A DNA stretch of 64,000 nt from Frateuria aurantia DSM 6220 (GCF_000242255.2 NC_017033.1:1550001-1614000), one strand, 5' to 3'; shown: positions 29,907 through 38,893, numbered from the stretch's first letter. Notes: generated from the letters alone by a model not told the origin. Numbers and translations are program-made.

Positions 29907-31441
29907 GCCGAGGCAAACGGAAAACGCCACGGCTCGGCACGTCAGCAATGGCGCGCGACTCGGCCAAGGCCAGGCGCAAGACCATCGACAGCTTCGAGAA
30001 TTTCGAGGCTCGGGTCGGCATCCAGGCGGGCAACCTGTCGGGCGGTGCCGGCTACACGTTCGATTTCGTCTCGCGCAACCGCGTCGAGATGGAGGCCATG
30101 TACCGGTCCAGCTGGATCGTCGGCCAGGCCGTCGATGTGGTGGCCGAGGACATGACCAAGGCCGGTATCGAGCTTCGGTCTGAGCTGGACCCGAGCGACG
30201 AGGCCAAACTGCTCAAGGCCATGACCAAGATGCAGCTCTGGGATCAGCTCTGCGACACGCTCAAGTGGTCACGCCTCTACGGCGGCGCGGTCGGCGTGCT
30301 GATGATCGACGGCCAGGACATGAAGACGCCGCTGAACATCGACAGCATTGGTCGCGGCCAGTTCAAGGGCATCCTGCCGTTGGACCGTTGGCTGGTGCAG
30401 CCCTCGATGGAAGAGCTGATCACCGAGTACGGCCCCGACATCGGCAAGCCGAAGTTCTACGACGTGGTGGCCGACAGCATGGCCCTGCGCCGGCAGCGGA
30501 TCCACTACACCCGCGTTGTGCGCTTCGATGGCGTGGATCTGCCGTACTGGCAGCGCATCAGCGAGAACCTGTGGGGGCAGTCTGTCGTCGAGCGCCTGTA
30601 TGACCGCCTCGTGGCGTTCGACAGCACGACGCAGGGCGCGGCCCAGCTGGTCTACAAGGCCCACCTGCGAACCTACAAGGTCCCAGGCCTGCGCGAAGTG
30701 ATTGCCATGGGCGGCCCTGCGCTTGAGGGCCTGCTCAAGCAGATCGACATGATCCGCCGGATGCAGACCAACGAGGGCATGACCCTCATGGATGCTGCCG
30801 ACGAGTACGAAGCCCACCAGTATTCGTTCTCCGGGATGGCTGACATCCTGCTGCAGTTCGGCCAGCAGCTTTCTGGCGCCCTGCAGATCCCACTGGTCCG
30901 CCTGTTCGGTCAGTCTCCGGCTGGACTGAACTCGACCGGCGAGTCGGACATGGAGATGTACCGCGATGGCATCCATCAGCGGCAGGAGCGCCGTTTGCGC
31001 ACGCCGGTGGACACGATCCTGCGCATCCTCTGCCGGTCGGTGCTGGGCATCGACGCACCGGAAGAACTGGACTTCGACTTCGTCCATCTCAAGCAGATGA
31101 CGGCCGAGGAAAAGGCCAATGTCTCGAAAACGACCACGGATGCCGTTATCCAGGCATTCGATGCCGGCCTCATCTCGCAGCGCGTGGCTCTGAAGGAGCT
31201 GCAGCAGTCGAGCGACGAGACCGGCATCTGGACCAACATCAGCGACGAGGATATCGAGGCGGCCGACGATGCGCCGCCCGATCCGGGAGAGGGCGACTTT
31301 GGCGAAGATCCATACCCGCCGGAGCCCGGTGCCGACCCGGAAGGCGGAGATCCAGTACGCGGCCAGTCTGAAACAGGTGGCGGCCGCGATCGGTCGATTG
31401 ATCGCTGGCTTCGACCCTGGCGATATCGGCGCGCTGCCTGA
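29903..31441 (+). CDS. Portal protein (DUF1073 family)
   Basis: 512 aa. Recognisable DUF1073 segments: [52 protein letters not shown], and the late [40 protein letters not shown]. It forms the dodecameric portal through which DNA enters and the tail attaches. Databases sometimes name this family after anti-CBASS Acb1 because of shared domain naming; nothing here points to nuclease activity against cyclic nucleotides. The acidic C-terminus (about 450-512) overlaps the next gene. Confidence 0.9.
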   Translation: MSRGKRKTPRLGTSAMARDSAKARRKTIDSFENFEARVGIQAGNLSGGAGYTFDFVSRNRVEMEAMYRSSWIVGQAVDVVAEDMTKAGIELRSELDPSDEAKLLKAMTKMQLWDQLCDTLKWSRLYGGAVGVLMIDGQDMKTPLNIDSIGRGQFKGILPLDRWLVQPSMEELITEYGPDIGKPKFYDVVADSMALRRQRIHYTRVVRFDGVDLPYWQRISENLWGQSVVERLYDRLVAFDSTTQGAAQLVYKAHLRTYKVPGLREVIAMGGPALEGLLKQIDMIRRMQTNEGMTLMDAADEYEAHQYSFSGMADILLQFGQQLSGALQIPLVRLFGQSPAGLNSTGESDMEMYRDGIHQRQERRLRTPVDTILRILCRSVLGIDAPEELDFDFVHLKQMTAEEKANVSKTTTDAVIQAFDAGLISQRVALKELQQSSDETGIWTNISDEDIEAADDAPPDPGEGDFGEDPYPPEPGADPEGGDPVRGQSETGGGRDRSIDRWLRPWRYRRAA

Positions 31442-32051
31442 TATCCAGTCTCGGCTGGAGCAGTACAGCTACAACCTGGGCGACTGGGCGCATCGCACTG
31501 GCCTGAGGATGATCAAGGACGTCAACGCCCGCGATCTGAAAGCATGGCGCGAGCACTCGCGGGACATGTCCCACGCACTTCGCAAGGAGCTGCTGAATGC
31601 TCCGACCGGCCAGGCATTCCATCAACGGCTGACGGAGCAGGTCCACCTGATCCAATCCCTGCCGCTGGACGCTGCGAGGCGCGTGCATCACCTGACGACC
31701 GAGGGCCTGACCAGCGGCCGGCGTGCTGAGGACATCGCCAAGGAGATTGCGAGATCCGGCGAGGTGTCGGCATCGCGGGCGATCCTGATCGCTCGGACTG
31801 AGGTGTCCCGCACGGCATCAGTTCTCAGTCAGGCCCGCGCCCAGCATGTCGGTTCGACGGAGTACATCTGGCGAACCTCGCAGGATGGCGACGTCCGGCC
31901 TGGGCATAGGGCCATGAACGGCACCGTTTGCAGATGGGCAAGTCCGCCGGGCATCAATGAGGGCACGGCGAGCAAGCCGAGAATCATGCACCACCACCCC
32001 GGCTGCATCTGGAATTGCAGGTGTTGGGCGGATGCGATTATTGCGGAGTGA
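31269..32051 (+). CDS. Phage head morphogenesis protein (Mu gpF/SPP1 gp7-like)
   Basis: 260 aa from the ATG at 31269 (GAGG upstream); a GTG at 31329 with GGAG is an alternative that would shorten the overlap with the portal gene. The C-terminal half has the family hallmarks: SASRAILIARTEVSRTASVL, YIWRTSQDGDVRPGHRAMNG, and the Cys/His-containing HHHPGCIWNCRCWADAI. Minor capsid protein, a few copies per virion, acting in head assembly or DNA ejection. Confidence 0.88.
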   Translation: MRRPIRERATLAKIHTRRSPVPTRKAEIQYAASLKQVAAAIGRLIAGFDPGDIGALPDIQSRLEQYSYNLGDWAHRTGLRMIKDVNARDLKAWREHSRDMSHALRKELLNAPTGQAFHQRLTEQVHLIQSLPLDAARRVHHLTTEGLTSGRRAEDIAKEIARSGEVSASRAILIARTEVSRTASVLSQARAQHVGSTEYIWRTSQDGDVRPGHRAMNGTVCRWASPPGINEGTASKPRIMHHHPGCIWNCRCWADAIIAE

Positions 32052-32154
32052 GTTCATGGTCCGCATTCATCCTGACTGGAATTTGAGCCGTGATTGAGCA
32101 GACTGGACAGATTTAAAAAGCTGGCCAATAGACACCAGTTGATGGCATGATTCG

Positions 32155-32174
32155 GCGCCGCAATATTGCGGCGC
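32155..32174. promoter_or_regulatory. Perfect 20-bp palindrome before a small gene
   Basis: GCGCCGCAAT / ATTGCGGCGC is a perfect palindrome without spacer, 15 bp before the ATG at 32189. It may be an operator or a transcript hairpin. The surrounding 32052-32188 has no gene of its own. Confidence 0.5.
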
Positions 32175-32188
32175 AACATAGGCATGAC

Positions 32189-32368
32189 ATGGCTACCGAA
32201 CTGAAAGAAGATCAGAAACTTAAAGCGGACATCATGGCTAAGATTTTGGCAGGTGCCATCGATGGCGCGACCCTGTACGCCATCGGCCATGGGCGCGCAA
32301 ACCTCAAGTACTCCGGGATGCTGAATGGAGCAAAGCGGATTGCCGATGACATTCTCAAGAAAGTCTGA
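32189..32368 (+). CDS. Small hypothetical moron in the head operon (59 aa)
   Basis: 59 aa, MATELKEDQKLKADIMAKIL, AGAIDGATLYAIGHGRANLK, YSGMLNGAKRIADDILKKV: a basic/acidic helical protein. ATG at 32189; an in-frame start at 32147 would read through the palindrome. It is isolated from the portal module by 137 bp and from the protease gene by a terminator, so it looks like an inserted independent unit. Function unknown. Confidence 0.55.
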   Translation: MATELKEDQKLKADIMAKILAGAIDGATLYAIGHGRANLKYSGMLNGAKRIADDILKKV

Positions 32369-32390
32369 TCCATCGCATCAATGTAGAACG

Positions 32391-32417
32391 AAGGCCCGCA
32401 CTGCGCGGGCCTTTTTT
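32391..32417 (+). terminator. Intrinsic terminator after the small moron
   Basis: AAGGCCCGC-ACT-GCGCGGGCCTT hairpin followed by TTTTTT. It lies only 12 bp before the protease gene, so late transcription must pass it, e.g. by antitermination, or restart. Confidence 0.85.
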
Positions 32418-32428
32418 ATGGGCCAAAT

Positions 32429-33739
32429 ATGCGCTTCTACACCATCCAAAAGCTCGGACCGAAGCGCGAGCTGACGCCCGAGGGCTTCCTGCTGTGCCTG
32501 GACGTGCCGGTGGCGCGCACTGGCGAGATGATCTACGGCGAAGGCGAGGTGCCCATCGAGGGCAGCATGGACGGCCTGATCCGGATCACCCGGACGCCGG
32601 ACGAGGTATTCCGTGCCGAGACACTGGCCAGTTGCCAGGGCAAGCCCATCACGCTCGACCATCCTGACGAGTTCGTGACGCCTGAAACGTCGCGCACACT
32701 GTCCATGGGGTCGATGCAGAACATCCGGCGCGGCACTGGAGCTGATGAGGACGTGATCCTCGCCGACCTGCTCATTACCGACGCGGAGGCTATCAAGGCC
32801 GTGCAGGCCGATGGCATCGAAGAAGTCTCGCTCGGGTACGAAGCCGACTACGAGCAAACCGAACCCGGCCGCGGGGTGCAGCGGAACATCATCGTGAATC
32901 ACTGCGCCCTGGTGCGGTACGGGCGTTGTGGCCCGCGCTGCGCGATTGGGGACAAGGAGACTGTTATGGCCAAGCCCGTCAAGCCCGGGAAGAAGTTGTC
33001 GTTCAGCGACCGACTGCGTCGCGCCTTCATGTCCAAGGACGCCGACGAGGCCGAGAAGCTGGCCCAGGAGGCCGAGGACGCAGCCGAAGAGGAAGAGCAG
33101 AAGCGGCGCGAGTCGGAAGATTCCGGCGACGATGATGACGGCGACGATGGCAAGGGCCGGGACAAGGTCGGCGACACCGCCACGCTGAAGCTGCTGCGAT
33201 CGATGGACAAGCGCCTCAAGTCGTTGGACGAGCGCATGTGCAAGATGGAGGACGCCGAGGGTGATGGCGAAGAGGAGGAAGAGGCGGAGACCAACGACGC
33301 CGGCGACCTGACCAGTGCCGAGGCCTCCCCGAAGGTCGATCTGGATGGCGTGAAGATCTACACCGGTGACGCCCGCACTCAGTTCCGGCAGCGGCTGGAA
33401 ATCGTATCGCCCGGCGCCAAGATGCCGACCTTCGATGCCAAGACCACTGATGCGGCCATTGCCGCGAAGCTCTGCGCGTGCCAGCGCCGCGCCCTGGGCG
33501 ACGCCATGAAGACCGACGGCGGTCTGAGTGCAGTCTCCCCGTTCCTCGGCGGACTCGATCCGCAGACCGCCCCGATGGCCGTAGTCAATGCCGCTTTCAC
33601 CGGAGCTGCCGAGCTGCTGCGCCGTCGCAACAACGACCACGGCAGCATGAGTCTGCCCAACCAGCGGCAGATGCCCAACAGCATCGCCGACATCAACAAG
33701 CGCAGCCAGGCCTACTGGGCCGACCGCGCCGCACGCTGA
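32429..33739 (+). CDS. DUF2213 prohead protease with C-terminal scaffold
   Basis: 436 aa. The first about 180 residues are the DUF2213 protease-like domain (LTPEGFLLCLDVPVARTGEM, SCQGKPITLDHPDEFVTPET with a candidate catalytic His, DGIEEVSLGYEADYEQ with a candidate Ser). The rest is a very acidic/basic coiled-coil (SKDADEAEKLAQEAEDAAEE, DDDDGDDGKG) like a scaffolding protein. The two activities are commonly fused in this family: the protease matures the prohead, and the scaffold directs capsid assembly and is then degraded. Confidence 0.82.
   Translation: MRFYTIQKLGPKRELTPEGFLLCLDVPVARTGEMIYGEGEVPIEGSMDGLIRITRTPDEVFRAETLASCQGKPITLDHPDEFVTPETSRTLSMGSMQNIRRGTGADEDVILADLLITDAEAIKAVQADGIEEVSLGYEADYEQTEPGRGVQRNIIVNHCALVRYGRCGPRCAIGDKETVMAKPVKPGKKLSFSDRLRRAFMSKDADEAEKLAQEAEDAAEEEEQKRRESEDSGDDDDGDDGKGRDKVGDTATLKLLRSMDKRLKSLDERMCKMEDAEGDGEEEEEAETNDAGDLTSAEASPKVDLDGVKIYTGDARTQFRQRLEIVSPGAKMPTFDAKTTDAAIAAKLCACQRRALGDAMKTDGGLSAVSPFLGGLDPQTAPMAVVNAAFTGAAELLRRRNNDHGSMSLPNQRQMPNSIADINKRSQAYWADRAAR
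32966..33739 (+). CDS. Nested scaffold protein (internal start within the protease gene)
   Basis: An in-frame ATG at 32966 is preceded by AAGGAG (32954-32959) at six-base spacing. It would produce 257 aa comprising exactly the coiled-coil/scaffold part (starts MAKPVKPGKKLSFSDRL). Lambda C/Nu3 uses the same design. The start is visible in the sequence; its use is inference. Confidence 0.5.
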   Translation: MAKPVKPGKKLSFSDRLRRAFMSKDADEAEKLAQEAEDAAEEEEQKRRESEDSGDDDDGDDGKGRDKVGDTATLKLLRSMDKRLKSLDERMCKMEDAEGDGEEEEEAETNDAGDLTSAEASPKVDLDGVKIYTGDARTQFRQRLEIVSPGAKMPTFDAKTTDAAIAAKLCACQRRALGDAMKTDGGLSAVSPFLGGLDPQTAPMAVVNAAFTGAAELLRRRNNDHGSMSLPNQRQMPNSIADINKRSQAYWADRAAR

Positions 33740-33748
33740 GGAGCTGAC

Positions 33749-34243
33749 ATGCCCGCCTATCTGTATCGCATGCCGTCGGGTATCCCCGGCGACGTCACCC
33801 GCTATTCCGTTTCCACCATCGAGCCGGTCCCGACCGATTCGAGCAATCCGTTCGCCAGCTTCGGCATCCCCGGCAAGATCGTCAGTGGCAAGTTCGTGCC
33901 GCTGGCATCCGGCGACACCGATGTGAAGGTCTACGGCTTCCTGGTCCGCGCCTATCCGACCCAGAACGGCGTCAATCAGGCGCTGGGTGCCGATACCCCG
34001 CTGGCTGGCGTCATGGGCAATGTCCTGCGCCGCGGCTACATCGCCGTGAAGCTCAATGCCGGCGTGGCCGCGCTGGGCGCTCCGGTCTACGTCCGCGTCG
34101 GTGGCGCCACGGACTCCCAGCCCATTGGTGGTATCGAGGCCGCGGCCGACGCCACGGCCGGCAACACCATCGAGCTGGCGAACTGCACCTTCATGTCCGC
34201 GGCTGATGCCTCGGGCAATGTCGAGATCGCCTACAACCTGTAA
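33749..34243 (+). CDS. Capsid-associated structural protein (DUF2190-like cement)
   Basis: 164 aa, beta-rich: DVTRYSVSTIEPVPTDSSNP, VPLASGDTDVKVYGFLVRAY, VKLNAGVAALGAPVYVRVGG, NTIELANCTFMSAADASGNV, EIAYNL. This is the pattern of the small structural cement/decoration proteins encoded between protease/scaffold and major capsid genes. It probably stabilises the expanded capsid. Confidence 0.7.
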   Translation: MPAYLYRMPSGIPGDVTRYSVSTIEPVPTDSSNPFASFGIPGKIVSGKFVPLASGDTDVKVYGFLVRAYPTQNGVNQALGADTPLAGVMGNVLRRGYIAVKLNAGVAALGAPVYVRVGGATDSQPIGGIEAAADATAGNTIELANCTFMSAADASGNVEIAYNL

Positions 34244-34266
34244 TCCCCCACAAAGCCCTGCCAACG

Positions 34267-34294
34267 AAGCCCTGCCATCGAGCGGGGCTTTTTT
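34267..34294 (+). terminator. Intrinsic terminator before the major capsid gene
   Basis: AGCCCTGC-CATCGA-GCGGGGCT hairpin (one T-G pair) followed by five T. A partial duplicate (AAAGCCCTGCCAACG) precedes it. Confidence 0.75.
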
Positions 34295-34320
34295 GTGGGC
34301 GCGATTCGAGGAAACCCCCG

Positions 34321-35328
34321 ATGAGTCAACTGATTCTCCCGCGCTCGGTGAAGCGAGCGTATACCCGCGATGGCCTGCAGACCTTCGACAGCCGCACCAT
34401 CGACAGCTCCGGTGCGTTCCTGGTCGGCGAGCTGGAGCGCCTGGACTACCGTCTGCACGAGCCGCTGGCCGCAGTGACCTGGTCGCGCGATATCCATCTG
34501 CGCGAAGATGTTTCGATGGCCGACGAGATGTCGAGCTTCACCAACAGTTCGTTCGCTGCCGCGGGCGGCATCTCCCCGACCGGCAAGGCCTGGGTCGGCA
34601 AGGACGCCAGCGCTATCACCGGTCTGGGCCTGGACATCGGCAAGACCATGCATCCGCTGTCCCTGTGGGCCATGCAGATCGGCTGGACCATCCCGGAACT
34701 GGCCTCGGCGCAGCAGCTGGGCCGTCCGGTGGATCAGCAGAAGTTCGCCGGCATGAATCTGAAACACCAGATGGACATCGACGAGCAGGTGTACATCGGC
34801 GATACCGTGCTGGGCCTGGAGGGCTTGGTGAACAGCTCGGCCGTCACCACCACCAACGTGGTCAACGGTGCGAGCGGATCGCCGCTGTGGTCGAGCAAAA
34901 CCCCGAAGGAAATCCTTGCGGACTTCAATGCGATTTTGAATCTTGCGTGGGAGGCATCCGCATATGCGGTGTGCCCGACCAAGGTGCTGATTGCTCCGGC
35001 GAAGTACTCGATCCTGACCCAGCCGGTTTCTGAGGCGGGCAATATTTCGATTCTCGAGTATGTTCGGACCAACTGCATATCGCACAACGTGAATGGGCGT
35101 CCGCTGGACATCCAGCCGGTGAAGTGGCTGGCGGGCCGCGGAACCAGCGGCACCGATCGCATGGTGGCCTACACGCAGGAAATGGACCGCGTCCGCTTCC
35201 CGTATGTGCCACTGCAGCGCACCCCGCTGGAATACCGCGACCTGCGTCAGCTGGTGACCTACTTCGGTCGCCTGGGTGCTGTGGAGTTCGTGTATCCCGA
35301 GACCCTGGCCTACGCCGACGGCTACTGA
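34321..35328 (+). CDS. Major capsid protein (DUF2184)
   Basis: 335 aa. Family features: YTRDGLQTFDSRTIDSSGAF, LVGELERLDYRLHEPLAAVT, WSRDIHLREDVSMADEMSSF, GKTMHPLSLWAMQIGWTIPE, and the late MVAYTQEMDRVRFPYVPLQR. DUF2184 proteins are HK97-fold major capsid proteins of contractile-tailed phages with DUF1073 portals. The gene starts 27 bp after a terminator and is probably among the most expressed late genes. Confidence 0.9.
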   Translation: MSQLILPRSVKRAYTRDGLQTFDSRTIDSSGAFLVGELERLDYRLHEPLAAVTWSRDIHLREDVSMADEMSSFTNSSFAAAGGISPTGKAWVGKDASAITGLGLDIGKTMHPLSLWAMQIGWTIPELASAQQLGRPVDQQKFAGMNLKHQMDIDEQVYIGDTVLGLEGLVNSSAVTTTNVVNGASGSPLWSSKTPKEILADFNAILNLAWEASAYAVCPTKVLIAPAKYSILTQPVSEAGNISILEYVRTNCISHNVNGRPLDIQPVKWLAGRGTSGTDRMVAYTQEMDRVRFPYVPLQRTPLEYRDLRQLVTYFGRLGAVEFVYPETLAYADGY

Positions 35329-35338
35329 GGAGGTCGAT

Positions 35339-35563
35339 ATGCCGAGGATCAACGTGACCAAGGCATTCACCTTCACCCATGCCACCGGGGAGCGACAGCG
35401 CTTCCCGGTGGGCTGTCACGAGGTCGCCGAGTCCGTGGCCGGGCACTGGTACGCGCATGAGCACAGTGAGCCTGTAGCTGATGCAGACGTGATCGAGACG
35501 GACACACCCGCAAAGCGGCCGCGCCGCACGAGGAAGGCCGATGGCTCTGACACTGACGCCTGA
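35339..35563 (+). CDS. Small phage protein (74 aa)
   Basis: 74 aa from the ATG at 35339 (GAGGAGG upstream). MPRINVTKAFTFTHATGERQ, RFPVGCHEVAESVAGHWYAH, then an acidic/basic tail. Of the type found between capsid and connector genes (STY1053-like phage proteins). Probably a structural accessory. Overlaps the next gene by 23 bp. Confidence 0.7.
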   Translation: MPRINVTKAFTFTHATGERQRFPVGCHEVAESVAGHWYAHEHSEPVADADVIETDTPAKRPRRTRKADGSDTDA

Positions 35564-35936
35564 CCAGTTCAGGGCGGACTTTCCAGCGCTGGCCAGCACC
35601 ACGACATATCCCGATGCGCAGGTGAATTTCTGGATCGAGCTGGCAGCTATCCGGCTCAACGAGGCCCGCTGGGGCAAGCTCCTGCAGTACGGCGCCGAGC
35701 TGTTCGTGGCTCATAACCTGGTGCTACAGGCGCGGGATATCGCGGATGTGGCGGCCGGCGGCGATCCGGGTGAGGTGACGGGCCCGGCGACAGCCAAGAG
35801 CGTGGACAAGGTGTCTGTGAGCTACGACGCCCAGTCCGTCGCACTGACCGACGGTGGCTTCTGGAACATGAGCAGCTACGGCATTCAGTTCCTGCAGCTC
35901 GCGCGCATGATTGGCACGGGCGGTATCCAGCTATGA
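35541..35936 (+). CDS. Head-tail connector protein (DUF4054)
   Basis: 131 aa. LTPDQFRADFPALASTTTYP, DAQVNFWIELAAIRLNEARW, GKLLQYGAELFVAHNLVLQA, VDKVSVSYDAQSVALTDGGF, WNMSSYGIQFLQLARMI is a typical DUF4054 adaptor, equivalent to the gp6-like ring below the portal. It connects the portal to the neck. Confidence 0.85.
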   Translation: MALTLTPDQFRADFPALASTTTYPDAQVNFWIELAAIRLNEARWGKLLQYGAELFVAHNLVLQARDIADVAAGGDPGEVTGPATAKSVDKVSVSYDAQSVALTDGGFWNMSSYGIQFLQLARMIGTGGIQL

Positions 35937-36475
35937 GCATCAAGGTCAAGCAGGACAAGGTGAACGCCATCCTGCGGTCTCTGCAGGGCATGGAGCGAAA
36001 GCAGGTCATGATCGGCGTGCCGTCGGACACCTCGGACCGCCGAGACCCGACGCAGCCGATCACCAATGCCGAGATCGCTTACATCCAAGACAACGGATCG
36101 CCGGCGAACAACATCCCGGCCCGGCCGTTCATGCGTCCCGGCATGGATGATGCAGCGCCCCGCGCGGCGGTGCAGATGAAGAAGGGCATCACCGGGGTGC
36201 TGGATGGCGATCACGCGGCTGGAGAAAGGGCTCTTGATGCTGCCGGCATCGTGGCATCCAGTGCGGTGAAGAACGTCATCAACTCGGGCAATTTCACGCC
36301 TCTTGCCGATTCCACCCTGGCTGCCCGCGCGGCACGTGGACGCGCCGGCGCTCAGGAAGAGCTGGATCGACGCGATGCCGGCCATGCGCCGGGCACGGAT
36401 CTGGCGAAACCCCTGGTCGATACCGGCCAGCTTCGCAACTCGATCACCTACGTCGTGCGATCCACGGAGGACTGA
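35933..36475 (+). CDS. Neck/tail-completion protein (gp10-like)
   Basis: 180 aa. KQDKVNAILRSLQGMERKQV, MIGVPSDTSDRRDPTQPITN, AEIAYIQDNGSPANNIPARP, FMRPGMDDAAPRAAVQMKKG, and LVDTGQLRNSITYVVRSTED. The N-A-E-I-A-x-I-x-x-x-G..IPARPF and L-x-x-T-G-x-L-R-x-S-I motifs are characteristic of phage virion morphogenesis/HK97 gp10-type tail-completion proteins. Confidence 0.82.
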   Translation: MSIKVKQDKVNAILRSLQGMERKQVMIGVPSDTSDRRDPTQPITNAEIAYIQDNGSPANNIPARPFMRPGMDDAAPRAAVQMKKGITGVLDGDHAAGERALDAAGIVASSAVKNVINSGNFTPLADSTLAARAARGRAGAQEELDRRDAGHAPGTDLAKPLVDTGQLRNSITYVVRSTED

Positions 36476-36858
36476 TGCGCCTCAATGTTTCCCGTGTCCT
36501 GGCCTCGCGAGAGTTCCGGGACACTTCACTCGTCCGCATTCGCAACACGCAAACCGTCGGAGACGATGGCCGTGCGGTGAATGCCCAGGACAGCACCCCA
36601 TTTTCTGGCGTCGTGACGAACGATGCCGGGTACATCCTGCGCCGCTTCCCGGCGGCCAGCGTCGTGTCCGGATCGATCCTGATCACGTCGCAAACCCCGC
36701 TCACGTCGGGCACCCCTGACCTGGATGCCGACATCGTGCGGTGGCGCGGCCAGCAGTACACCGTGTCGATGGTCAATGACTATACGACCTACGGCCAGGG
36801 CTTCACCGAGGCCATCTGCAATCCGCTCAGCCTGCAGGGAGGTGCTGACAGTGGGTAA
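36475..36858 (+). CDS. Head closure/neck protein (127 aa)
   Basis: 127 aa, beta-rich: MRLNVSRVLASREFRDTSLV, RIRNTQTVGDDGRAVNAQDS, FSGVVTNDAGYILRRFPAAS, ILITSQTPLTSGTPDLDADI, VRWRGQQYTVSMVNDYTTYG. The WRGQQYTV.....YTTYGQGF part is typical of phage neck proteins lying between gp10-like and tail terminator genes. Exact family not certain. Overlaps both neighbours. Confidence 0.65.
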   Translation: MRLNVSRVLASREFRDTSLVRIRNTQTVGDDGRAVNAQDSTPFSGVVTNDAGYILRRFPAASVVSGSILITSQTPLTSGTPDLDADIVRWRGQQYTVSMVNDYTTYGQGFTEAICNPLSLQGGADSG

Positions 36859-37405
36859 TGACTCTTCCACTGGCGGATACCTGCTGCCGGCGGCGGGCGG
36901 CCCGAGCTTCGATAACGCCCTGGATGACGCCATCCAGCAGGCAGTGGTCGGCATCACCGGATTACCGGGCAGCCTGGTCCGCCCACGTTGGCAGCCCATC
37001 GTGGCCAAGCAGCCGCCCATCGATACCGACTGGTGCGCCATCGGCGTCACCGATACCGAGCCCGACGACTATCCGGTGCAGGACCAAACTGCTACCGGGT
37101 CGGATCTGATCGAGCACGAGACGATCACGGTGCTGGCCACCATGTACGGCCCGCAGGCGGCAGCCAATGCCAAGGCCCTGCGCAACGGTCTGTATGTCGC
37201 CCAGAACCGCGAGGGGCTGCTCGCAGCAGGCATCAACCTGACGGATACCGGCAAGCCGATAGCAGCCATGGATTTCGTCAATCAGCAGTGGGTCCGGCGC
37301 TACGACCTGACCATCCGATTTCGTCGAAAGACGATCCAGAACTACGACATCCTCACCATCCTCTCAGCCGAGGCGGATGTGCACACTGACACCCACGAGG
37401 GGTAA
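36851..37405 (+). CDS. Neck/tail terminator protein (LIC_12616-like)
   Basis: 184 aa if it starts at the GTG at 36851 (GGAGG eight bases upstream). DDAIQQAVVGITGLPGSLVR, PRWQPIVAKQPPIDTDWCAI, GVTDTEPDDYPVQDQTATGS, and RRYDLTIRFRRKTIQNYDIL. This matches phage neck terminator/LIC_12616-type proteins located before sheath genes in contractile phages. It would cap the tail at the head-proximal end. Confidence 0.78.
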   Translation: MGNDSSTGGYLLPAAGGPSFDNALDDAIQQAVVGITGLPGSLVRPRWQPIVAKQPPIDTDWCAIGVTDTEPDDYPVQDQTATGSDLIEHETITVLATMYGPQAAANAKALRNGLYVAQNREGLLAAGINLTDTGKPIAAMDFVNQQWVRRYDLTIRFRRKTIQNYDILTILSAEADVHTDTHEG

Positions 37406-37408
37406 ATC

Positions 37409-38893
37409 ATGGCCCGAGGCCTTCCCGTATCACGCATCATCAATATGAGCGCGGTCATCGCATCCGTCGGCGTCGCGACCGCGGACTTCAACTCGCTGCT
37501 GATCGTCGGCGCAAGCTCGGTCATCAGTATCAACGAGCGCCTTCGCTCCTATGGCTCTCTGGCCGATGTTGCATCGGATTTCGGCACCAGTGCGCCGGAA
37601 TACCTGGCCGCTGCGCTCTATTTCGACCAGTCGCCCCGGCCGAGCGAGCTGTATATCGGCCGCTGGGCCAAGACGGCCAGTGCCGGCGAGCTGTCCGGCG
37701 GTGTCCTGAGCAGTGCCGCGCAGGCCATTGCCAACTTCACCGCCGTGTCTGCGGGCGGCATGGATATCACCATCGACGGCACGGCCAAATCGCTGAGTGC
37801 GATCGATCTGTCCGCCGTGACCAATCTCAACGGTGTCGCCTCGGCCGTCACCACGGCCCTGGCTGGCGTCGCCACCGTGACCTGGAACTCGGCCACCAAT
37901 CAGTTTCAGGTGGTCAGTGCTACCACCGGCGCCACGTCTTCGGTGGGCTACGCCTCGGCCCCGTCCACGGGCACGGACATTTCGGCTCTGCTGGGCCTGA
38001 CCTCGGGCGTAGCATCGGCACCATCCGACGGTATTGCTGCCGAGGAGCCGGTGGACGCGATCACCGCACTGGATGATGCCTCGGGCGGCTGGTACGCCTC
38101 GATGTTCGCCGATACCTCGCTGACCATCGCGCAGCACGAGGCAGTGGCCAGCTACATCCAGGGCGCGGCGCGCCTGCATCTGTACGGCATCACCACGCAG
38201 GACAGCCTGGTCCTAGACCCGACATCGACCACCGATATCGCCGCCGTGTTCGCCGGCCTAGCTCTGGATCGCACGGTCCTGCAGTATTCCAGCAGCTCGC
38301 CCTATGCGATTGCCTCGCTGTTCGGCCGTGCGCTGACCGTGGACTTCAACGCCAACAACACCGCGATCACCCTGAAGTTCAAGCAGGAGCCCGGCGTTAC
38401 TGCCGAGACCCTGACCACCACGCAGGCCAATGCGCTGGAGGCGAAGAACTGCAACGTGTTCGTGAACTACGCCAATGGTTCGGCGATTCTCGAGCAGGGC
38501 GTGATGAGCAGCGGCGCATTATTCGACGAGATCCAGGGTGTGGACTGGCTGCAGAACGCCATCCAGACCGCGATCTTCAATCTGCTGTACACGTCTACCA
38601 CCAAGATCCCGCAGACCGATGCCGGTGTGGCCCAGATTTGCACCACCGTCGAGGACCAGTGCGAACAGGGCGTTTCCAATGGCCTGCTGGCCCAGGGTGT
38701 CTGGAATACGACCGGCTTCGGATCGCTGTCGGAAGGCCAGACCTTGACCAAGGGATACTACGTCTACGCCGCGACCATCGCCAGCCAGTCCACGGCCGAC
38801 CGCGCCGCGCGCAAGTCCCCGCCCATCCAGGTTGCCGCCAAGCTGGCCGGCGCCATCCATTCGGTCGATGTTTCGATCACCGTGAACCGCTGA
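37409..38893 (+). CDS. Tail sheath protein (DUF3383)
   Basis: 494 aa. N-terminus MARGLPVSRIINMSAVIASV, DFNSLLIVGASSVISINERL, RSYGSLADVASDFGTSAPEY, LAAALYFDQSPRPSELYIGR; C-terminus with KGYYVYAATIASQSTADRAA and VDVSITVNR. DUF3383 proteins are the sheath of a branch of contractile phages. Its presence identifies the virion as a myovirus morphotype. It contracts around the tube during injection. Confidence 0.9.
   Translation: MARGLPVSRIINMSAVIASVGVATADFNSLLIVGASSVISINERLRSYGSLADVASDFGTSAPEYLAAALYFDQSPRPSELYIGRWAKTASAGELSGGVLSSAAQAIANFTAVSAGGMDITIDGTAKSLSAIDLSAVTNLNGVASAVTTALAGVATVTWNSATNQFQVVSATTGATSSVGYASAPSTGTDISALLGLTSGVASAPSDGIAAEEPVDAITALDDASGGWYASMFADTSLTIAQHEAVASYIQGAARLHLYGITTQDSLVLDPTSTTDIAAVFAGLALDRTVLQYSSSSPYAIASLFGRALTVDFNANNTAITLKFKQEPGVTAETLTTTQANALEAKNCNVFVNYANGSAILEQGVMSSGALFDEIQGVDWLQNAIQTAIFNLLYTSTTKIPQTDAGVAQICTTVEDQCEQGVSNGLLAQGVWNTTGFGSLSEGQTLTKGYYVYAATIASQSTADRAARKSPPIQVAAKLAGAIHSVDVSITVNR

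Noticed and set aside
29903-31441. Anti-CBASS (Acb1) nuclease as function of the DUF1073 gene
   Set aside because: Database naming links the families, but position after terminase and full portal-like length support a portal protein; no catalytic His pair was identified.
32378-34264. Minus-strand 628-codon frame opposite protease and cement genes
   Set aside because: A shadow of GC-rich codon bias; the plus-strand genes have clear family signatures.
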